The notes under the pieces: model-generated | The model's input: the letters and a program-made list of their open reading frames with translations, nothing else | Database searches by the model: none | What the model was told of the DNA's origin: nothing | In this document: one piece after another, positions 61,710-64,000 of the stretch | How the letters are laid out: each line of letters starts with the position of its first letter | Numbering within the stretch: the stretch's first letter is position 1 | Position numbers and translations under genes: made by a program | NCBI GenBank assembly: GCA_050178015.1 | Contig: JBFXGM010000002.1 | Span: forward strand, 62,001-126,000 | Reading direction: 5' to 3' | DNA length: 64,000 bases | DNA from: Gaoshiqia sp050178015 | GTDB lineage: Bacteria; Bacteroidota; Bacteroidia; Bacteroidales; Prolixibacteraceae

Positions 61710-61717
61710 TATCTTTG
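61710..61717 (+). promoter_or_regulatory. -7 element TATCTTTG upstream of the arginine deiminase gene
   Basis: Perfect match to TAnnTTTG, 22 bases upstream of the chosen start at 61739. The -33 element is not clear. It supports the start at 61739 over the upstream one at 61652. Confidence 0.5.
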
Positions 61718-61738
61718 TTGAAATTTAAGAAAGGGTAT

Positions 61739-63010
61739 ATGATAAACAAAATGAACGTGAATGTAGCGTCGGAGTTTGGGGAACTCGAAGGCGTGATCAT
61801 CCATACGCCGGGCCTCGAAGTAGAGGAAATGACCCCGGAAACGGCCAAGCGCGCCTTGTACAGCGACATCCTGAACTTGTCGGTTGCGCGCGAAGAATAC
61901 AAGCAATTGAAAGGGGTGCTGTCGAAAGCCGGACTTTGCCTGGAAGTAACCGATCTGCTGGCCGAAGTATTGAAAAACGGGCAGGTAAGAACCGATCTGC
62001 TAAATGAAATCTGCAACCAGGAAAACGCGGAAAACATCTACCCGGAACTGGCCGAACTCAGCCCCGACGAGTTGGCACGGCAGCTCATACAGGGGGTGCC
62101 CATCAACCGTAACAACCTGAGCCGGTACCTGAGCAATGAGCGTTTCAGCCTGTGGCCGCTGCATAATTTTCTGTTTACCCGCGATGCGTCCATGTCGTTC
62201 CGCGATGAGGTTGTAATCGGGAAAATGGCCAACAAGGTTCGCGACCGCGAAGCCACCATCATGGAGGCTATCTTCAACCACCACCCAATGATTGAGGCCA
62301 AAACGCTGAACTCACAAAAACCGGGTAGCCTCCCAACCGGAAAAAATATCTCTATTGAAGGGGGCGATTTCCAGGTGGCCCGCGAAGATGTGCTGGTGAT
62401 TGGCACCGGTGTGCGGACCACTGCGGCAGGTATCGATTTCATCCTGGAAACCATCAAAGAGAAAAAAGAACCTATCCGCCATATTCTGGTCCAGGAATTG
62501 CCCGACATGCCGGAATCGTTCATCCATCTCGACATGGTTTTCACCTTCTTGGACCGTGATGCCTGCATGGTGTACGAACCGCTCATCCTGGGCACCAACC
62601 GCTTCCATACCATCCACATACAGGTGGAAAATGGCGAAGTGACCAAAATTTCGGAAGAAAAAAACCTGCCCAAAGCGCTGCGAAAACTCGGCATGGATCT
62701 GAAGCCGATTTATTGCGGGGGCAGCAAAGATTTGTGGACCCAGGAACGGGAACAATGGCACAGCGGCGCCAACTTTTTTGCCATTGCCCCCGGACAGATT
62801 ATTGGCTACGAACGCAACGTTTACACCATCGAAGAACTGAACAAACAAGGATTTGAAGTCATCAAAGCACAGGCGGTTATTGATGGGAAGGCGGAAATTC
62901 CGAAAAACAAAAAATGTGTGATTACCATTGCCGGCTCGGAGCTGGCACGCGGCGGTGGCGGCGCCCGGTGCATGACCATGCCATTCAGCCGGAAAAAGGT
63001 GGATTGGTAA
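61739..63010 (+). CDS. Arginine deiminase
   Basis: Guanidine-modifying enzyme of 423 residues that converts arginine to citrulline and ammonia. Catalytic motifs: FTRDAS, EGGDFQ, HLDMVFTFLD and the nucleophile cysteine C411 in GGARCMTMP close to the C-terminus. I chose the ATG at 61739 because it follows a -7 element. No ornithine carbamoyltransferase, carbamate kinase or arginine/ornithine antiporter is adjacent, so the classical deiminase pathway is not encoded here. Other amidinotransferase-fold activities cannot be ruled out. Confidence 0.92.
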   Translation: MINKMNVNVASEFGELEGVIIHTPGLEVEEMTPETAKRALYSDILNLSVAREEYKQLKGVLSKAGLCLEVTDLLAEVLKNGQVRTDLLNEICNQENAENIYPELAELSPDELARQLIQGVPINRNNLSRYLSNERFSLWPLHNFLFTRDASMSFRDEVVIGKMANKVRDREATIMEAIFNHHPMIEAKTLNSQKPGSLPTGKNISIEGGDFQVAREDVLVIGTGVRTTAAGIDFILETIKEKKEPIRHILVQELPDMPESFIHLDMVFTFLDRDACMVYEPLILGTNRFHTIHIQVENGEVTKISEEKNLPKALRKLGMDLKPIYCGGSKDLWTQEREQWHSGANFFAIAPGQIIGYERNVYTIEELNKQGFEVIKAQAVIDGKAEIPKNKKCVITIAGSELARGGGGARCMTMPFSRKKVDW

Positions 63011-63082
63011 GGCTTTCACCTTCATCTGCCGGGTATTGTTGTCGAAATTACGGAACGGAAGCTGGTTATCCGTTTGGAGTTT

Positions 63083-63090
63083 TAACTTTG
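63083..63090 (+). promoter_or_regulatory. -7 element TAACTTTG upstream of the TrmH-family gene
   Basis: Perfect match to TAnnTTTG giving a leader of about 95 bases. The -33 element is not clear. Confidence 0.4.
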
Positions 63091-63192
63091 CGGCCGCATC
63101 ATACACCTTAAACACCAACCCGGGGAAGTTTTTCTGACCATCGTAGATCAACTACTTTTCGGAAAAACAATTACCCGGCTGTATATTTATTT

Positions 63193-63732
63193 ATGCGAAA
63201 ATTACGGACAAACGAATTGAACCGGCTCCAGGCCGAAGAGTACAAAGAAACAGCCAAGGTGCCCCTGGTAGTGGTGCTCGATAATGTGCGGAGTTGCAAC
63301 AACATCGGCTCTTTCTTCCGCACATCCGACGCGTTACTGATAGAAGCAATTTATCTGTGCGGCATCACGGCCACACCGCCCAACAAGGAAATCCACAAAA
63401 CAGCGCTGGATGCCGAAAAATCGGTTGACTGGCTTTACTTTGAGCAAACCGAAGATGCCATTTCAAAACTGAAGGAGGCAGGGTACCGGATTTTCGCCAT
63501 TGAGCAAATTGACAAGAGTGTGATGCTCCCCGATTTTGATCCCACCGGTCATCAAAAGCTTGCCCTTGTTTTTGGGAATGAAGTGAAGGGCGTTCAGCAA
63601 AAGATTGTTGATTTGTGCGACGGGGCCATTGAGATTCCGCAGTTTGGCACCAAACACTCATTTAATGTTTCCGTCAGCGCGGGAATTGTTCTTTGGGACT
63701 TATTTAAGAAGCTGAAATATCCCGGCAAATAA
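63193..63732 (+). CDS. TrmH/SpoU-family RNA 2'-O-methyltransferase
   Basis: SPOUT methyltransferase of 179 residues. Motif 1 is NIGSFFRTSDA, motif 2 is LVFGNEVKGV and motif 3 is the knot segment IEIPQFGTKHSFNVSVSAGIVLWDL. It has no N-terminal L30e-like domain, so it is a short TrmH/TrmL-type protein; the target RNA is open. A terminator follows. Confidence 0.92.
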   Translation: MRKLRTNELNRLQAEEYKETAKVPLVVVLDNVRSCNNIGSFFRTSDALLIEAIYLCGITATPPNKEIHKTALDAEKSVDWLYFEQTEDAISKLKEAGYRIFAIEQIDKSVMLPDFDPTGHQKLALVFGNEVKGVQQKIVDLCDGAIEIPQFGTKHSFNVSVSAGIVLWDLFKKLKYPGK

Positions 63733-63733
63733 C

Positions 63734-63768
63734 AAAAGAGAGGATACGCCATGCATCCTCTCTCTTTT
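63734..63768. terminator. Bidirectional terminator after the TrmH-family gene
   Basis: A 9-base-pair stem (63737-63745 with 63755-63763) flanked by A- and T-rich ends, between convergent genes. Confidence 0.85.
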
Positions 63769-63786
63769 CTGTCGTCCTTTTTTTAC

Positions 63787-64000
63787 CTAATTCAGACTAT
63801 TGTTTGTGTCGGTAAAATTACCAATAATATTCACATTGTCCCCTTTTCGCACCTCGCCATAAACGGTGATGGACGAACCACTGCCCATAAATTCAAGTGT
63901 GGAATTGCTGTTCAGCACCAAATCGCCATAAACCACCAAGCTACCTTCAATACGCAACGTTCCGCTACCGTTAACAATCAGATCCTGGTTCTTTGCACCT
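63787..64000 (-). CDS. C-terminal part of a beta-repeat (polymer-forming-like) protein, cut by window edge
   Basis: Read by direct translation: 70 residues to a TAG at 63787. Regular short strands (VVYGDLVLNSNSTLEF, ITVYGEVRKGDNVNI) separated by glycine and asparagine turns suggest a beta-solenoid or bactofilin-like repeat. The 5' end is beyond base 64000, so domain content and signal are unknown. Confidence 0.7.
   Translation of the reverse strand, partial: GAKNQDLIVNGSGTLRIEGSLVVYGDLVLNSNSTLEFMGSGSSITVYGEVRKGDNVNIIGNFTDTNNSLN

Noticed and set aside
62312..63151. Open frame of 279 codons on the minus strand
   Set aside because: Antisense to arginine deiminase, which has intact catalytic motifs and a promoter.

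Overview
The window is chromosomal DNA from a member of the Bacteroidota, most likely class Bacteroidia and perhaps a Marinilabiliales-like lineage; the species cannot be fixed from this stretch. The evidence is the gene content (DUF5522, DUF4294, DUF1573, DUF4266/DUF3570, TlpA with DUF4369, Dps/OxyR with an OxyR of standard cysteine spacing, a PASTA/RluD/Ddl run, a MmdA-type carboxylase with a separate biotin carrier), weak ribosome binding sites, and promoters of the Bacteroidota sigma-A type (TTTG, 19-20 bases, TAnnTTTG) upstream of several genes. Gene density is high, and most genes are housekeeping or envelope genes.

Layout. 1-7 kb: a C-terminal processing protease cut by the window edge, dCMP deaminase, a single-domain response regulator, a DUF1080 lipoprotein, 6-phosphofructokinase, and an RprXY-like two-component system. 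7-20.6 kb: a DUF1573 protein, MeaB GTPase, a TlpA lipoprotein, dihydrolipoyl dehydrogenase, the divergent dps/oxyR pair, dnaK, panB, an RluA-type pseudouridine synthase, cdd, a glucosaminidase with LysM domains, a small membrane protein, and fmt. 20.7-21.0 kb holds an array of 21-base repeats. 21-28 kb: a LytTR two-component pair next to a complete MacAB/TolC-type efflux operon. 28.3-31.4 kb: a thioredoxin/ApbE/DUF4266/DUF3570 operon, the most interesting functional unit here. 31.4-37.3 kb: DUF5522, ribBA, two glycosyltransferases, an LptF-like permease, and a START-like protein.

37.4-38.6 kb: an elongator tRNA-Met followed by a scar in which the 3' end of a DUF6266 gene is joined to the 5' half of a SWIM zinc-finger gene. 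38.7-47.7 kb: a secreted protein of the family misnamed asparagine synthetase B, dnaB, a 22-base palindromic repeat array, ddl, rluD-like, a PASTA protein, rpmH, rsmG, an ECF sigma factor, and a glycosyltransferase. 47.8-52.4 kb: tgt, an LptG-like permease, and an acyl-CoA carboxylase pair with a terminator-like hairpin in its leader. 52.4-64 kb: a small secreted repeat protein, ispE, gcvP, an MBL-fold hydrolase, pcm, a degenerate oxidoreductase-like protein with a polyprenyl sugar transferase, thpR, DUF4294, an arginine deiminase, a TrmH-family methyltransferase, and the end of a beta-repeat protein.

No CRISPR array, insertion sequence, intact prophage or rRNA operon was seen. The items most worth a second look are the ApbE/DUF4266/DUF3570 operon, the two short tandem-repeat arrays, the carboxylase leader hairpin, and the tRNA-linked deletion scar.
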